From contig OX465105.1 of NCBI GenBank assembly GCA_949987565.1, forward strand, positions 15,890,159 to 15,954,158: DNA of 64,000 nt. The letters are read 5' to 3'. Source of the DNA: Luidia sarsii (lineage: Eukaryota > Echinodermata > Asteroidea > Paxillosida > Luidiidae). This document shows, piece by piece, positions 51,506-63,477 of this stretch. Numbering within the stretch: position 1 is the first letter of the stretch; each line of letters begins with the position of its first letter. A program made the position numbers and the translations under genes. The notes below the pieces were generated by a model. The model had not been told where the DNA came from. It saw nothing but the letters and a program-made list of their open reading frames with translations, and did not search any database.

Positions 51506-54290
51506 GGTTGGTTCGGAGGGTTGGGCGACCGTTATACTTATGCTGACTTGAACAGATTTGTAAGCCTGGATGAAGCGAAAGAGAAGAGTGAAGTCAGTTA
51601 GACAAGAACAGTCGGAGGTTTTCTGGCAATACATGTACATGTACCGTAGTACGCAGATAACCTACATGTACACGCCTTTAAGTATCTAGGGAGAAGACAA
51701 GTCAAGATCAGAGGAAAGGGACAGGATGTAAGTATTAGACGAGTAATCAGTTGATCCAGTGAGTGTCTGTTGCATTCAATCACTGCCACCTCCGTGCAGA
51801 GCTGCACTGCATTCGACTCAAGGTGCGGAGTGCACTGCTGTATGACAACTGGCCTCAGTCAATGTGCACATTGTGCACGTCACGTATGAAGGCTTAGCAG
51901 CATTAGACGAACACAGGTTCACTGCATCTGGAACTCCCAGGGTGGACTTTGTATAAGTCAATCATTATTTTAGTCATCACAGATCTAGTGCAAGTGAGTT
52001 ATATACATTAGCATACAAGGAAAGATTTCCATATACTGTAGGCCTATGGCAATGCTTCACATTCCCTGCACACTGCACAAACCCTATGGGTTCAGCCTGT
52101 TTTGGTTTATATTTTCATAGAGCTGCTTCAGCGTGAAAATCTGTCCTTTAAAATTTGCAAGTATTTCATTTGGTACATGTACTTCGTACGGCCAACTTGT
52201 ATTCAAGGAAAAATTGACTCCAAGTCCAAGGACATTTGTAAAGTTTTTTACTAAATTGGACAGATTTCAGTTTAATACTTAAACCATAAGGATGAAAACA
52301 ACCCTAAATTATTGATAGACAATATTCTAATGAACTTACATGTAGTTTTCCCCAAAATCATGCTTTACAGTGTACCGGTATGTGTGGCACATATGTAGGA
52401 ACAGTGAAGTGTGTATTTTGCACAGAGCAACACACCCACTGTCGTCACAAAATCATGATCTGGGGGGAAATTTCAATCAATTTTTTTTTTCGGAAAGGGG
52501 TTATGCCAGAATGAACTTTTGTCAACATTGCAGCTTTAGGTTTTTTTTCAGAATTTCGGTTTAATACCCTCACAACATCATAAATACATGTAGGTGGAAA
52601 AAATCCTGCATCCACAATAGACCACCTATTATTATCTAGAAAAACGACATTGTCTGGCACAAGCACTTGGACATAGTATTCACCAAAATCATGAGGATGG
52701 TCAGCATTGCCAGCACACAGCTGTGTACAAAACATGCACTATGTATAGCATATTGCTACATATGTACATGTACATGTACGTGCCACACATACGCATTACA
52801 AAATCACAATTTTGGGGGAAAACTGTAAGTCCATTTTTTCGGCTGCCAGACAAATAAAGACATCATTTTGTTTCTACATTAAAGAAATGAATAGGTGGTT
52901 TATCCAGAATTTCATTTCTTTTCATCCCTTTACGGTGAGGGTATTCAACTAAAATCTTGCCCATTTTACCACCAATATGGTGTACGGTATTATTAAACTA
53001 ACATCTTTCCTTTTGATTAGTTACCCCTTGTGGAAATATATATATAAAGCTCTACATATAATTTTATAATTCAAAATATGTTTTTGTGTACTTGCTTTGA
53101 ACCCATGAAGGCATGAGAATACTCAGGTTATCAATATCAAGCCATTTATTTATATCAACCCCTTTTCTTCAGAATGGATATAATCCTCACGATCATTAAT
53201 GTCAATTGTCATCAGCCTAAGGCTAAAGTACAGTAAAGGCTAAATACTATCATTAATAATAAATTAATATAATAGCATAATCAATAATAAATTAATATCA
53301 TAACATAATCAATAATAAATTAATATAATAACATAATCAATAATAAATTAATATAATAACATAATCAATAATAAATCAATAATATATTTAATAATAATAT
53401 TAATAACATCAACCTTCATCATCATGCGCAAACCTTCTAAAGCTACCGTGCATAGTTTTAGTCCGAGTAACTTGGACCCTTACAATCGCCCTTGTTAATA
53501 AATTTTGAGGGATTCGGGCGATCGTCCGACCCTCTAATTTTTTTTATAAAATTGTTCCAAAAAAGGGCAATTTTAATTTGTATGTAAAGCCAAAGGGCCC
53601 AACTCCAAGTCCAAGTTACTCGGACTGACCATAGCCTACAGTCCCTACACTACAGTAGGCAAAATCATGAAAAATTCAAAATGCTTATATCCTGTTTATT
53701 TATTTTTTCCATTGGAACATGGAGGAATAAGAAGATTGGAAAGAGCTTGAGATTTCCAACAAAATAGTCTACAGTACAGACTAGTCCGAGTAACTTGGAC
53801 CCTTACAAAAAAATGAGGGGGGTCCTTCAAAATCCTTCAAAAATTATAGAAAGGGCGATATAGTATTTGTAACTGGAGTGTAAGGGTCCAAGCAATGCTC
53901 GGCAGACTGTGTCACTGTGTACTGACAAGCAATTATTGAATGATGATTAAATAACTGAAGCATCGTTTGTAAAATAATTTGAAAGACCGGGCACACAATG
54001 AAATGTCCTAAACCAAGGCAGTAAGGAATAAAGACAACATCAGGCCGTGGATAGAGGTGATCAGTCCAACCGGATATTTCAAGACAAGAGATGCATTGAA
54101 AGAGTGTTGTGTTGTGAACAACGAATACGAATTACGATACGCAAATTCCACTCCCAAACATGCAACCGATCTGGGTCAATCCTAAGGATTCCCTCAATCA
54201 TCAACAAATTCAAGAAAAGCAGTAAGGCTTCAAGAGTTTGGTTCTAGTTAATGAGGGAACATCGATACACTGAAATGGCACAAGACTTAC
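51506..54290. other. MAPK7 5' region: possible second-exon UTR and large first intron
   Basis: 51,506-51,565 is probably 5' UTR or extra coding sequence of the exon with the start codon, bounded by a CTTCATCCAG acceptor. From 51,566 to 54,290 I see no coding exon: there are ACATGTAC-rich microsatellite patches near 52,755, AT-rich DNA and the 28-bp minisatellite at 53,252-53,385. A good donor (AAAA/GTAAGT on the minus strand, 54,289-54,290) suggests that a first exon lies beyond. Confidence 0.4.
53252..53385. repeat. 28-bp minisatellite
   Basis: About five AT-rich units of AATCAATAATAAATTAATAT plus ATAACAT, in a MAPK7 intron. Confidence 0.8.
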
Positions 54291-54620
54291 TTTTGCACTT
54301 GCAGATTCCTTCGCGATGTTTATCGTCGTCGCGTATGCCGCTTCGATTTATATTGCTTACATTTGCTACTATAAATAGAACACGAGTGTTGCAATGCACA
54401 TCTTAGCGCTCAATTTGGCTATATAGCCGGCTAGCACACTCAGTATAGCAATTTGCGGCGAGTCTGTACGGGTCAGTCGTCAAACGCCACTTTCTTGTTA
54501 CCGGATAAATAGCGCTTCCTACTGCTGTACCCAGGGTGCATTGCGCTCATAACAATGACGCAAGCACGCCACAAGTGGAACTTAACCGCGGGCAGGTCAC
54601 TTCATTGTTATTAATTGATG
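54291..54620 (-). promoter_or_regulatory. Putative non-coding first exon and promoter of MAPK7
   Basis: CpG-containing sequence (GTCGTCGCGTATGCC; CGCAAGCACGCC) ends at a consensus donor at 54,290. Minus-strand ATGs here meet stops quickly, so it would be untranslated. A TATAAATAG lies on the plus strand near 54,351. The transcription start cannot be placed from the sequence; this is inference from the donor and the base composition. Confidence 0.3.
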
Positions 54621-56830
54621 ACATAACTTCCTTATCGAAAAGCTGTCCTGTCGTCGGTCAAAACATCAACAACTGCCTGAGCGTGTCCTCAGATTGAGCG
54701 TAGGATCGAGGTAGGTGGCCTGTTCCACGTGGGGGCCAGCCAGTTACTCTGGCTGCGGTCACCGAACTTGTTGCGGTGGAAACTTTAAAACAATCAAGTC
54801 GCAGACTTTGTTTAGTTCACTACACTAGTTCAGCACTTAGTTGTAGTTGTACTAGTTGTAGTTGTTCAAGACTTTCAATTTCAAAGTTTCAGAGGAACTT
54901 GGCCCAAAACCGGCTTTCTTTGTTTAACCTCAGAATCAGATGTTTATACTGTACTGTACTGTAGTGTAGCTCTATGGTGGTGTAACTAGTTGTAACTTGT
55001 AAGTTGTAGTACTCACTAGGCTAGTACTAGTATCCTCCAATAACCGGTTTTCGACGATATAAGGACTTTTCTTCAAACTGAACAATGTGGACGATAGTAT
55101 CACACTAAAAGAGGTCTCAGTCACTTTGTCCACACCACAGACTATTAGAATAATCATAGAGAAGGTTGATCAAGCCTGTCACTTCCGTAAGATTACCCGG
55201 TTTTGTTGACGTTCGCGGCGCACCGCGCAGTAAGCATCGTCACCTATTTTCGTCAGTGGTGTTTAGTAAGGTGTCCCAGTGCAGCCAAACGCAAAATAAA
55301 TTCTTAAATCAACTCAAAATGCTGTGTGGCACTATTAAATTCTTCCCTGTATGTTTTTTTGTGTTCATCTTTGTTTTTGTTTTTCCACACTGCTTCTAAC
55401 ACTTTCCTCAAATCATTCATAATTTATGCTTAAAACGTATTGGTCTTGTTGATGTCTTCTTTTGTGACGTTTAAAAAAAACTCCACAATCCTCTTTCTCA
55501 CTGCTTCTTCAGTTATAACCTTTCCAAATTTCACGCAAGAGACACATTTCCTCCTTCTTGGTACTTTCTCTAGCTGCTCTTTTATTTTTTTCATTTTTTT
55601 AAAAAGCCTATTAGGCCATGTTACTTTTTGTCTTTAAAGAATAATAAAAAAAAATATTTAAAAAATTATATAAGCGAGACGCCCTATAGTAGCCTCCATA
55701 GTTTTTACCCAGAACGGACTGCCTCAAGTTGCGTGATATATTTTTTTTCTACGGATGTTGGGGTTTGTTATGGTACACTCAGATTTTTTTTAGGACCAAC
55801 AATAAAAAAAACTGGAGCTTCGAAGCAACTGCCAATTTTGTACCTAGGAAAATAGACCCCTAAAGAGCAACTTTTTGAATAACACGAGTTTGGCCTACTG
55901 GAAAAGCCTTAAATTTCCACATTTTCGGTGACGGACAAGAGCAGGAAACCAACTGTAAGATATGAAGTCTGAGATCGTTATACGGAGTTGTTTTCATAGT
56001 GCGATGTGAGTTAGAAGGCTAAGCGTCGAAAACGTGTAGCGTCGAAAACGGGGGTTCCCACGATACTAGTACTACTACTAGTACAGTAGTAGTATTGTAA
56101 CTGAAGTTTCAGTCAAAAAATGCAACACTTCTTCAAGTTCTTGAACTTTGATTTTGAAGTTCTTCTAAAGTTCATTTCAACTTTGAAACTTTTTACATAA
56201 TACTAGTTACTCCTTTTTCAAACAAGGGCTACAGTCAATACATATAATATATTATGATATAATTTTTCATATGAACTCCAAGTTCCAACCTGACCCAGTG
56301 GTAGCGATTTCTTTATATCGATGACTGTTACCTGAGGCATGGTAACCTACACAGTACAACTCAGCCAAGTGAGCGTGAGCTGTGAGGGTCACCGCCACTT
56401 CGAAATCGGCCTCGGAAATCTTATGGCCTTGAATAACCTTACCAATACCGTACTACCGTACTATTCACACAAGGTGAAAACTGTAACTGTCAAATACTGA
56501 TTACTGGAATATCAGAGGTCATGAGTCCCGCAGTCAAAGTTTTCTTTGCCATTTTTACAAAATTTTCAAACCTTCCTACTTCCTACTTCCTAGTCAGATT
56601 TTCAAATTTTGTTTGATCATTTTCCCCAAAAAATTTAATCATTTAAACAATGATTCATTTGTCCGTTTGCATCTCCTTAACAGTCTTCTTCGACGTTGCT
56701 GACTGGCAATGAGGCATGGATGATCGCAGCCTCAATCAGGCGGAATCACTCGCCTAGACGATAACCTCCCAAGTGCCGGGGCCTTCCTTTAAGATGACCA
56801 GAGAGGACTCCGTGCCTCACCAGGACGCGA
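54621..56830. other. Intergenic DNA between MAPK7 and the bHLH gene
   Basis: No gene is recognised. It contains TAGTTGTAGTTG/ACTAGT-rich simple sequence (54,815-55,040), a CpG-rich patch (55,195-55,250), a CTAGTAC palindromic patch (56,062-56,100) and a SINE fragment (56,510-56,640: TCAAAGTTTTCTTTGCCATT). In-frame TGA at 56,795 precedes the bHLH start. Upstream non-coding exons of the bHLH gene may be hidden here. Confidence 0.35.
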
Positions 56831-58922
56831 ATGATGGACCCGTTGTCGTTGTCGGGGGTCCTGTCCGCCGGCCCCACCGTCTCAGAGTGGTGTAGCGTAC
56901 GCGGTGCGGGGGGCCCCAAACCGACTACGTGCAGTGACAGCAACAATAACAGGGGCCTGTGCCTCAGTCCGTCTACGGGAACCGATGATCAGTACTCTTC
57001 CTCCAGCAGTGACAAAGACTCCCAGTTATCTCCCGACAACTATCACGACGAGGAATTCTACGGAAAATTAAAGGTATGTGTTATAACGAAGGGTGTGAGC
57101 AAGAATTGGAAGCAGCTTTTTAAAATTAACGTCCGGCAAATAGAAAAACTGACTGGGAACTTTTGAAAAAAAAAAATAATAATAATAATGTTTTGTTTTT
57201 ATTCTGCTGACACACCGACTCAGGTCAAAGTTCGGAAGGACGGCAAGAAATTGACGGAGAAGAAACGTCGCCAAGACTTGCAGCAGCAGTACACCAATCT
57301 GAGAGTGCTGGTGCCCGGACTCCAAGATATGGAAGGACGGACGCCATTCTCGAGAAATGTTATCCTTAAACATAGTAAGCATCATGGGATGAGTTTTCTT
57401 TAACCCCCAAGTTGCATGATCTTTTCCAAAGCATGAGGTCAAACTGTCGTTCCCCGTCTATAATGTTGTGTTCTAATCACACTCTCTTGGGTTTTTTCCC
57501 TACAGCCGTTCGTATATTGAAGGATGCCTTTTAACCTATTAACACCTTTCTTTATGGTTAAGTTTTTAATATTTGGAGTTTGGTTAATTGTGCGTGCGAT
57601 GTTTTTAAAGAAATTAAAAATGTGTTGCTCGTTTAAAACGCAAAGCTTTTCACAAAGAGGTGACAACAAATCAACCAACCTACCCACCCACCCATCCACC
57701 TAAAAACCCACCCACCCACCGACCCTCCCACCTATGACTGGACCAGCACTTGAATGAGAGATCCTCGGTTTGGCGTACCAATGCTCTTACTATCTGAGCT
57801 TTCCAGCCCTTAGATGGCGACCTTCCCAAATAGTCAACTAGTCTTTGCCGGAGTAAGGATGCCAGTGAGAAGCAATTCAACCTTTAACTTGTTTATATCT
57901 CCAGGGATCACACCCCCCCTTTCATTCAGATGCAAACCAACCAACTGTTGTAAACCTGGCTATAGCAGTTCGGGGGATCACACAAAGTAACCAATATCCA
58001 ATTTTTTTCACTGGCAGCACTGAACTACATTGAGCACCTTAAGGTGTGCATGAGTTCCTCCCTCCATCTGGCCAACGAACTCCGCCTTGAGCAGGAGTAT
58101 CATCGCAGACTTGAAAGAGAACTCCAGATCTGGCAGCAGAAAGTTTCTGATCTGAGGTAAGAACACGTACTAGCACGTGCACTTTCCCCCGGAACTCTGC
58201 GAGTCTGAGATGGCAACAGATAATTCCCCAATTAAACGAGCGAAGTGAAGTTTGATGGGGATTCTAATGAGCCATTACCGAAATGAGGAGTCACATGAGT
58301 CCGAATGGAGGTAATAGTGAGGTAGAATTAGCTTAGTACAGGAGTTTGGTATGCTATGGATCAGTGGATGTGCTATTCATGATTTGTGAAACTCAGGACT
58401 GGGGCCAATCTAACTCTAATCGGTGAGTCATTTGCACCAGTCTGTTTTGGTAATACAAAAAAATTGCTTGTGGGGGGGGGGCGTGATGTTTGGATCCAAG
58501 CAGAACCTTTTTCAAAGGACCAGAGGTCTTGCGTTCAAGTCTCGGTCCACTCAAAGTTTTCTTTGCCATTTTTTTTTTTAAATTGTTCAAAAGTTGCCAG
58601 TTTGTTTATTCCTTTATTTGATATACAAAAATGTTGCAAACTGCTTACTGACTAAACTTACCAAAATGCAAATCTCAAAATTTAGTGGGCCTGACGTTTC
58701 GATCCTAGGAGGACCTTTCTCAAATTCCTTTATTTGTTTGAAAGAAATGTCTCTAATAAAGTGGGCCCCTCTGGCCCAGCCTATTGTTAGCTGACGTTTT
58801 TGGGTTTTTTTTCGTACAGGATGAAGAAACTGAGGTCTTCCAACAACATGATGGCGTTTCTTCCGGGCCAGTCAATTCCGAGGTCAACCGGCCAATCCAG
58901 TGACTTGCAGGCAGTCACATGA
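56831..58922 (+). CDS. Basic helix-loop-helix leucine-zipper transcription factor
   Basis: Exons: 56,831-57,073, 57,224-57,374, 58,018-58,156 and 58,820-58,922, all with GT-AG borders and matching phases (0, 1, 2), giving 211 residues. Residues 1-81 are acidic/serine-rich (YSSSSSDKDSQLS). The bHLH runs from about 86 to 140: basic KKLTEKKRRQDLQQQ, helix 1 to VLVPGL, loop, helix 2 NVILKHTLNYIEHLK. Residues 141-180 form a heptad-rich zipper (LANELRLEQEYHRRLEREL). The Glu and Arg-Arg of E-box-binding bHLHs are present, but the His of the Myc/Max class position is Lys. I cannot name the family; Myc-like or an orphan group is possible. An in-frame stop at 56,795 supports the first ATG of ATGATG. 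Confidence 0.85.
57735..57990 (-). repeat. tRNA-derived SINE with long leader, minus orientation, in bHLH intron 2
   Basis: Inverted copy of the composite element: minus strand reads the GTGTGATCCCC...GTTTACAACAGTTGG leader, GGCAAAGACTAGTTGACTAT, then GGGCTGGAAAGCTCAGATAG and the degenerate B box. Ends 28 bp before bHLH exon 3. Confidence 0.7.
58495..58740 (+). repeat. SINE fragment joined to the AAAGGTCCT-family tail, in bHLH intron 3
   Basis: Starts within the tRNA-like head (GACCAGAGGTCTTGCGTTCA), runs through AAAGTTTTCTTTGCCATTTT and TTCCTTTATTTG, and continues into AATGTTGCAAACTGCTTACT... and GACGTTTCGATCCTAGGAGG. It shows that the two dispersed sequences are parts of one element. Confidence 0.65.
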
Positions 58923-59615
58923 CATGGAGGTATATGAAATACCATACCGTTTTTCCAAGCTGAAATTGGTGTCGTTTCATGTTTTATTGGATACAGGGTA
59001 AGGGCATCTCAATGCAAGCACATGTTAGATTTGTGCAAGTGTGTGTGTGTGTGGTAAGTTGCAAAAAAATACAATGCTATGGAGATTCATGTGATGTTAT
59101 GAATGTGTTTGGCTGCTCAATCAAGATTTCGTTTGTCCAATTTTGAATTTGTTTTCTTTCACGAAATAGACTAAAATAATGTGTTTTTCTCTGCAAGCAC
59201 TCAGAATTGTGTTGCAAAAAAAGACTTAAGTTTCATATTTTTTCATTCATAAATGTTGTACTAGTTATGAAATATCCTGAAGCTGAAATACCTTGAATCC
59301 TAATTTTCCATTTAAAAGTAGTCATGAGTATACGAGTGGTGGTAATAGTAACTTATTTAACAAAAGTTTAGGTGGACTCAGTTATTTGATATTTAATTAT
59401 AAAAGCATTATCCATTTTTCTTAATCTTTCTGGGGAAAGTAAAGGAATCATGATCTAAACTCACAGCCGTTATCACTGTGAAGAATGTTGGGAAAGTGAG
59501 TTAAGGATTGAAATGTGGTAACAGTGGTATATTCTTTGTCTTGAGTTTATGTACACATACCTTTAACTTGACAATGTCTTCACATAGATATAATGTTTGC
59601 GTCAAGGAGAATGTA

Positions 59616-59881
59616 ATTCAATGAGGTTTTGCCCTTGCTCGACGTGATAAACACTGGATGCTCGGTGCTTTGCCCGGTGCCTGTTAAAAACAGTTCAGGC
59701 AGCTCGGGCAGGATTCGAACCCGCAACTCCCGAATTCTAGGACAAGACATCCATACTAGAATTCGAGAGTCACGGGTTTGAATCCCACCTGAGCTGCCTG
59801 AAATATTTTTAACAGGCCCCGGGCAAAGCACTGAGCCAAGTGTTTATCACGTCGAGCAAGGGCAAAACCTCATTGAATTAA
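59616..59881. repeat. Palindrome of two inverted tRNA-related SINE copies
   Basis: TTCAATGAGGTTTTGCCCTT at the left is the exact complement of the right end. Each arm of about 125 bp carries TGCTCGACGTGATAAACACT, GTGCTTTGCCC, CTGTTAAAAA and a tRNA-like B box (GGGTTTGAATCCCACC on the right, its complement on the left). The arms meet near 59,745-59,755 around ACATCCATACTAGAATTC. Confidence 0.8.
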
Positions 59882-61824
59882 TGTACCGTACTCTTCACAG
59901 TTTTCCATTTACAGAACATATACTGTAATCACAGCTAGAATGGTTAAGTCTTGTGACTGTCTCCAGCAAAAGCAATGCATTCCTTTGAAATGCAAATCTA
60001 ACTACCGGTAGACTCGTTAAGAAATTGGAGTTAAGGTAGACGATCAATGTTTATTTATGAGGTTTCTCGTCTCTTTTTAACGGATGCAATTCAATTTGTA
60101 TATGGAGCAGAGTTTTGTCTTTCATCACTAATCTTTCAGCAAAAACAAAGGATTTTTGTATAAAGCATTTGATAAACAGAGGTTTTCTGGTACTTATGGT
60201 ATATTTGTATATATTTGCTAGTTCCCAGTGCCTTATTTCCAAATAATACCGTTTGTAAGCTTGAGTTGCCTTTTCATATTTTGTATTTTTTTGTATATTT
60301 TGTACTGAAAGTCTACAATAATACTTGTGGAGAAACAATAAATGTCGGTTTATCAAAAGCAGCAAAGTTCCGTGACACTGTCTGTGTGTGCTGATTGATA
60401 AATTGTTGTGGACAATTAACAAAAAAATTCAAAATAGTTCATGGCATTTGCATGATAGTTATATGACATTGGGTCTATCATGCCCAAGTGGAAATGATAA
60501 GAATAAGATCAATTTTAATATTACCATTTAATTCAAAGAACATATAAATGACAGATGTCATCGACTGCCCTCTGTACTCAAGCTGTTTATAATTCAAAAA
60601 GCATGTTCAGTGTCGTCCAAATCTCCCTTGACAAAAGATTGAAAGGAATTAGGCATCCTGATAGTACCTTGAATTGAAATCGTACCATTCAAATTTATTT
60701 GGTAAAGAGTCATCCTTCCATTTTGCGTGTTGAATTTGGTGAAATTGTGACGCTTTTATAATGCACACCAAATAAACCAATAACTCCACAGACTAATTTG
60801 ACTTCTTGGGTCTCATTTCAACGTTATGAAGTCAAAAGTTTTGTGTGGTTTGATTCATGCAGTTATTTGATGTTTTGGAAGACAAATAAAACCTAGAACT
60901 TGGAAGGAAACAGTATACTCACTGAAACCCCCTGGTCCGGATGTCTGAGGGGGGGGGGGCCAAAATTTGAGAAAGCCTGCCTTTGAAAAAGGTCCTGCTA
61001 GGCCTTCTTATTTTTTGATATTTGCATTTTGGTAATTTTAGTCAGTAAGCATTTCTGCACATTACAAAAAGTCGCACGGGGTTAACCTTGCTTTTTTTTC
61101 AATAGAGCTGTTCTACAATAAGACTATTTTCTGGTGCTCTCAAAAATACTATAGGAGTCAATACATTAGCCCTACTTCGGTAGCCCTTTTTCCTCCCCCT
61201 TTCAGTCCTTGTGTAATTTTTATTTTATTTTTTGTCTGATCACTATGTATTTTATTGACTTATTCATTCGCTCATTTCTTTACTGTTTTAATTGCTTGGA
61301 ATGATCCCAGAAAGATCTAGGCAGAAGCAAAGAAAAGGGACGAACAAATGCAAAGTCTGCAAGTGTACCGAAAAATTCTGCCTTTGAGAAAGGTCCTGCT
61401 CGGATCGAAACATCAGGCCCTCCTAATTGTTGAGGTTTCAAACTTGTAGCAACTTCATAAATGCAATGTAATTTCCTGCCGCGTCTGAGCAGAACCTGAA
61501 GGGGATACCCAGTCCAACTGACACTCTTCGGCGCATCTTCCAAGCAAATGGCAAGCAAATAATTTATTTCTTCAACTCAAACACAAAAGCTGTGAATGGA
61601 ACATGAAGTGAACACGTTAGTAAAATATTTTTTCTAAGGGTGAGTGAAAGAGTTTATACAAGCATGTCCCCTCTATGTTTATTTTTTATTTTTTAATAAT
61701 TAAAATTGTTTCAAGATTTTTTTTAATTTAATGGAGTCAAACAAATAAAGGAAAACCTGAACGTTTGAAAAAACAAATCCCACAGACATTTTTTTTCATT
61801 ATTTGTTTCACTTCCATTTAATCA

Positions 61825-62115
61825 AAAAGCTGCATCCACTGTGTGTGATCCCCGAGCTGCTGTAGCCAGGTTTACAACAATTGGTTGTTTACATCTGAAT
61901 GAAAGCGTGGGCGTGATCCCTGGAGATATACGGCAGTTAATGTTAATGGTTGAATTGCTTCTGACTGGTGCCCCAACCCGGCAAAGACTAGTTGACTATA
62001 GTAGGAAAGGCCACCATCTAAGGGCTGGATAACTCAGTTGGCAAGAGCTCTGGTATGCAAAACCAGAGGTATCGGGTTCAAGTCCCTGTCCAGTCAAAGT
62101 TTTCTTTGACATTTC
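61825..62115 (+). repeat. tRNA-derived SINE with long leader
   Basis: AAGCTGCATCCACTGTGTGT leader, GGAGATATACGGCAGTTAAT, GGCAAAGACTAGTTGACTAT, then GGGCTGGATAACTCAGTTGG, ACCAGAGGTATCGGGTTCAA and AAAGTTTTCTTTGACATTTC. One of the most complete copies in the window. Confidence 0.75.
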
Positions 62116-63286
62116 TCAAAGATTAAAGGAAATCATGGGAAAAAATTGCTGGTCTGTGGTTAATGTTATTTCCTATATGAATTAGATTTATTTCTCAATG
62201 TTATAAAATCCCATGGTGCAATAAATATTCCAAACCACTGAAGGAAAAATTCCAATGCATCTCATCACACATTATATAAAAATTATCATCATTAATAGAT
62301 TTACTCATATATCTTTGTAAACTATCACATGATAAATATTATCATCAACTCTCACAAATAAATATTACCTCCACCTAGAAGGTTTGCCACGACCCTTTAA
62401 AAAGCAGTTCAACCCTGTCTCCATCAATTCAAATACTTGACATAAAATAGAATCAAAGCATCTGTCGTATAATTCAATCATTATTCTTTATCATATTCTG
62501 AAAGAAAAAGAGTTCAGCCTTATCCTAAATACTTGGTCAAAGTGGAAAAAGGTTTTACCAGGGACGGATTTCACAAAGCCTTATGATGCATTGTAACTAA
62601 GCTTACAATTGATAACCCGTTCTAGGTTGTGATAGGCCACGTGGTTTCTGCACATCGCATATAAATCAACTTGCGATTGATCGTAAGTTACAATGAGCTT
62701 GGTGAAATCGTACAGTGAAAACCTTGGCAGACGTACAAAATGGAACCGGGTACCCATTACCCTCGGTCGGGTTTCAGGTACCCGGTTCCATTTCATGGAT
62801 TTCATTACCCGATCACCTTGTGAAACACGGATTCTTTTGAATATTGATATCCCCTTTAGACCATCAGGGTGTTTTGGAAGTGTCTTTTGAGTGGTCAATG
62901 ACCTGTAATTTTCTTGAGCATGCCTGGCGGGATGTCCCGATAGTAACCACTAACCAGCGGGCATAATGTCGTAGAATTTTTACTGTAAGGTTAGTGTACT
63001 AATTGTGCAAGTTGTGCTAGATTATTGTAAGGGGCTAGTTGATTTGGTTGCTTTTTATTGATTGTTGTGGATTTTTGTGTGATTGCTCGCAAGGCCAGGA
63101 AAAGTTTCAATGTATTTGATATACATATGACAATAAATTGTTCTATTCTGTTAATGCAACGCAATTCCGGGTTCTTCATTTCTTGTGTTTTACATTTAAT
63201 CCCGGGTGTCTGGGTCCAAGATGGTTTTAAAAATTTGGATACCTGAAAAAAACCCGATCGTGACTAGGCCTAGTACAGTGGCCGCG

Positions 63287-63477
63287 TCAGACACTGAAGG
63301 ATTCTTTGTATTCCAGGAGTCGCTGGAGAGTGATGGACTTGCCACCGCACACGACCACCAGGACTGACTGGATGCTGGACGACAGCTTCCCCTGGGCTTG
63401 GAGCTCTCCGAGGCTGTTGCCATAGACACCGGCTAGGGCCGCCCCGCAGGCCAGCTCCACCAGCATCCGGTGATCAT
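63287..63477 (-). CDS. SDS: L-serine/L-threonine dehydratase, last exon (partial gene)
   Basis: Only the final coding exon is in the window (191 nt, 63 codons with stop at 63,287); upstream exons lie to the right. It follows a pyrimidine-rich acceptor (TTGTGTGAAG) and reads MLVELACGAALAGVYGNSLG then LVVVCGGKSITLQRLLEY, the C-terminal core of the PLP-dependent serine dehydratase family (SDS/SDSL). That family deaminates serine and threonine to pyruvate or 2-oxobutyrate in the cytosol. The glycine loop binding PLP phosphate and the catalytic lysine are in missing upstream exons. SDS and SDSL cannot be separated from this piece; the family's usual CGGSN is CGGKS here. Confidence 0.85.

Larger units (their letters stand above)
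58923..63286. other. Intergenic, repeat-rich DNA between the bHLH and dehydratase genes
   Basis: No gene is supported. The first part is probably bHLH 3' UTR (58,923 onward, with a short TG run at 59,041-59,054). It contains the palindromic SINE pair (59,616-59,881), AAAGGTCCT-family fragments (60,975-61,060; 61,375-61,430), a composite SINE (61,825-62,115) and an inverted pair around GGAACCGGGTACCC near 62,740-62,790. Confidence 0.45.

Noticed and set aside
59695..59800. Pair of tRNA genes in opposite directions
   Set aside because: The arms are mirror copies of a SINE-like repeat extending well beyond tRNA length; no proper cloverleaf could be drawn.
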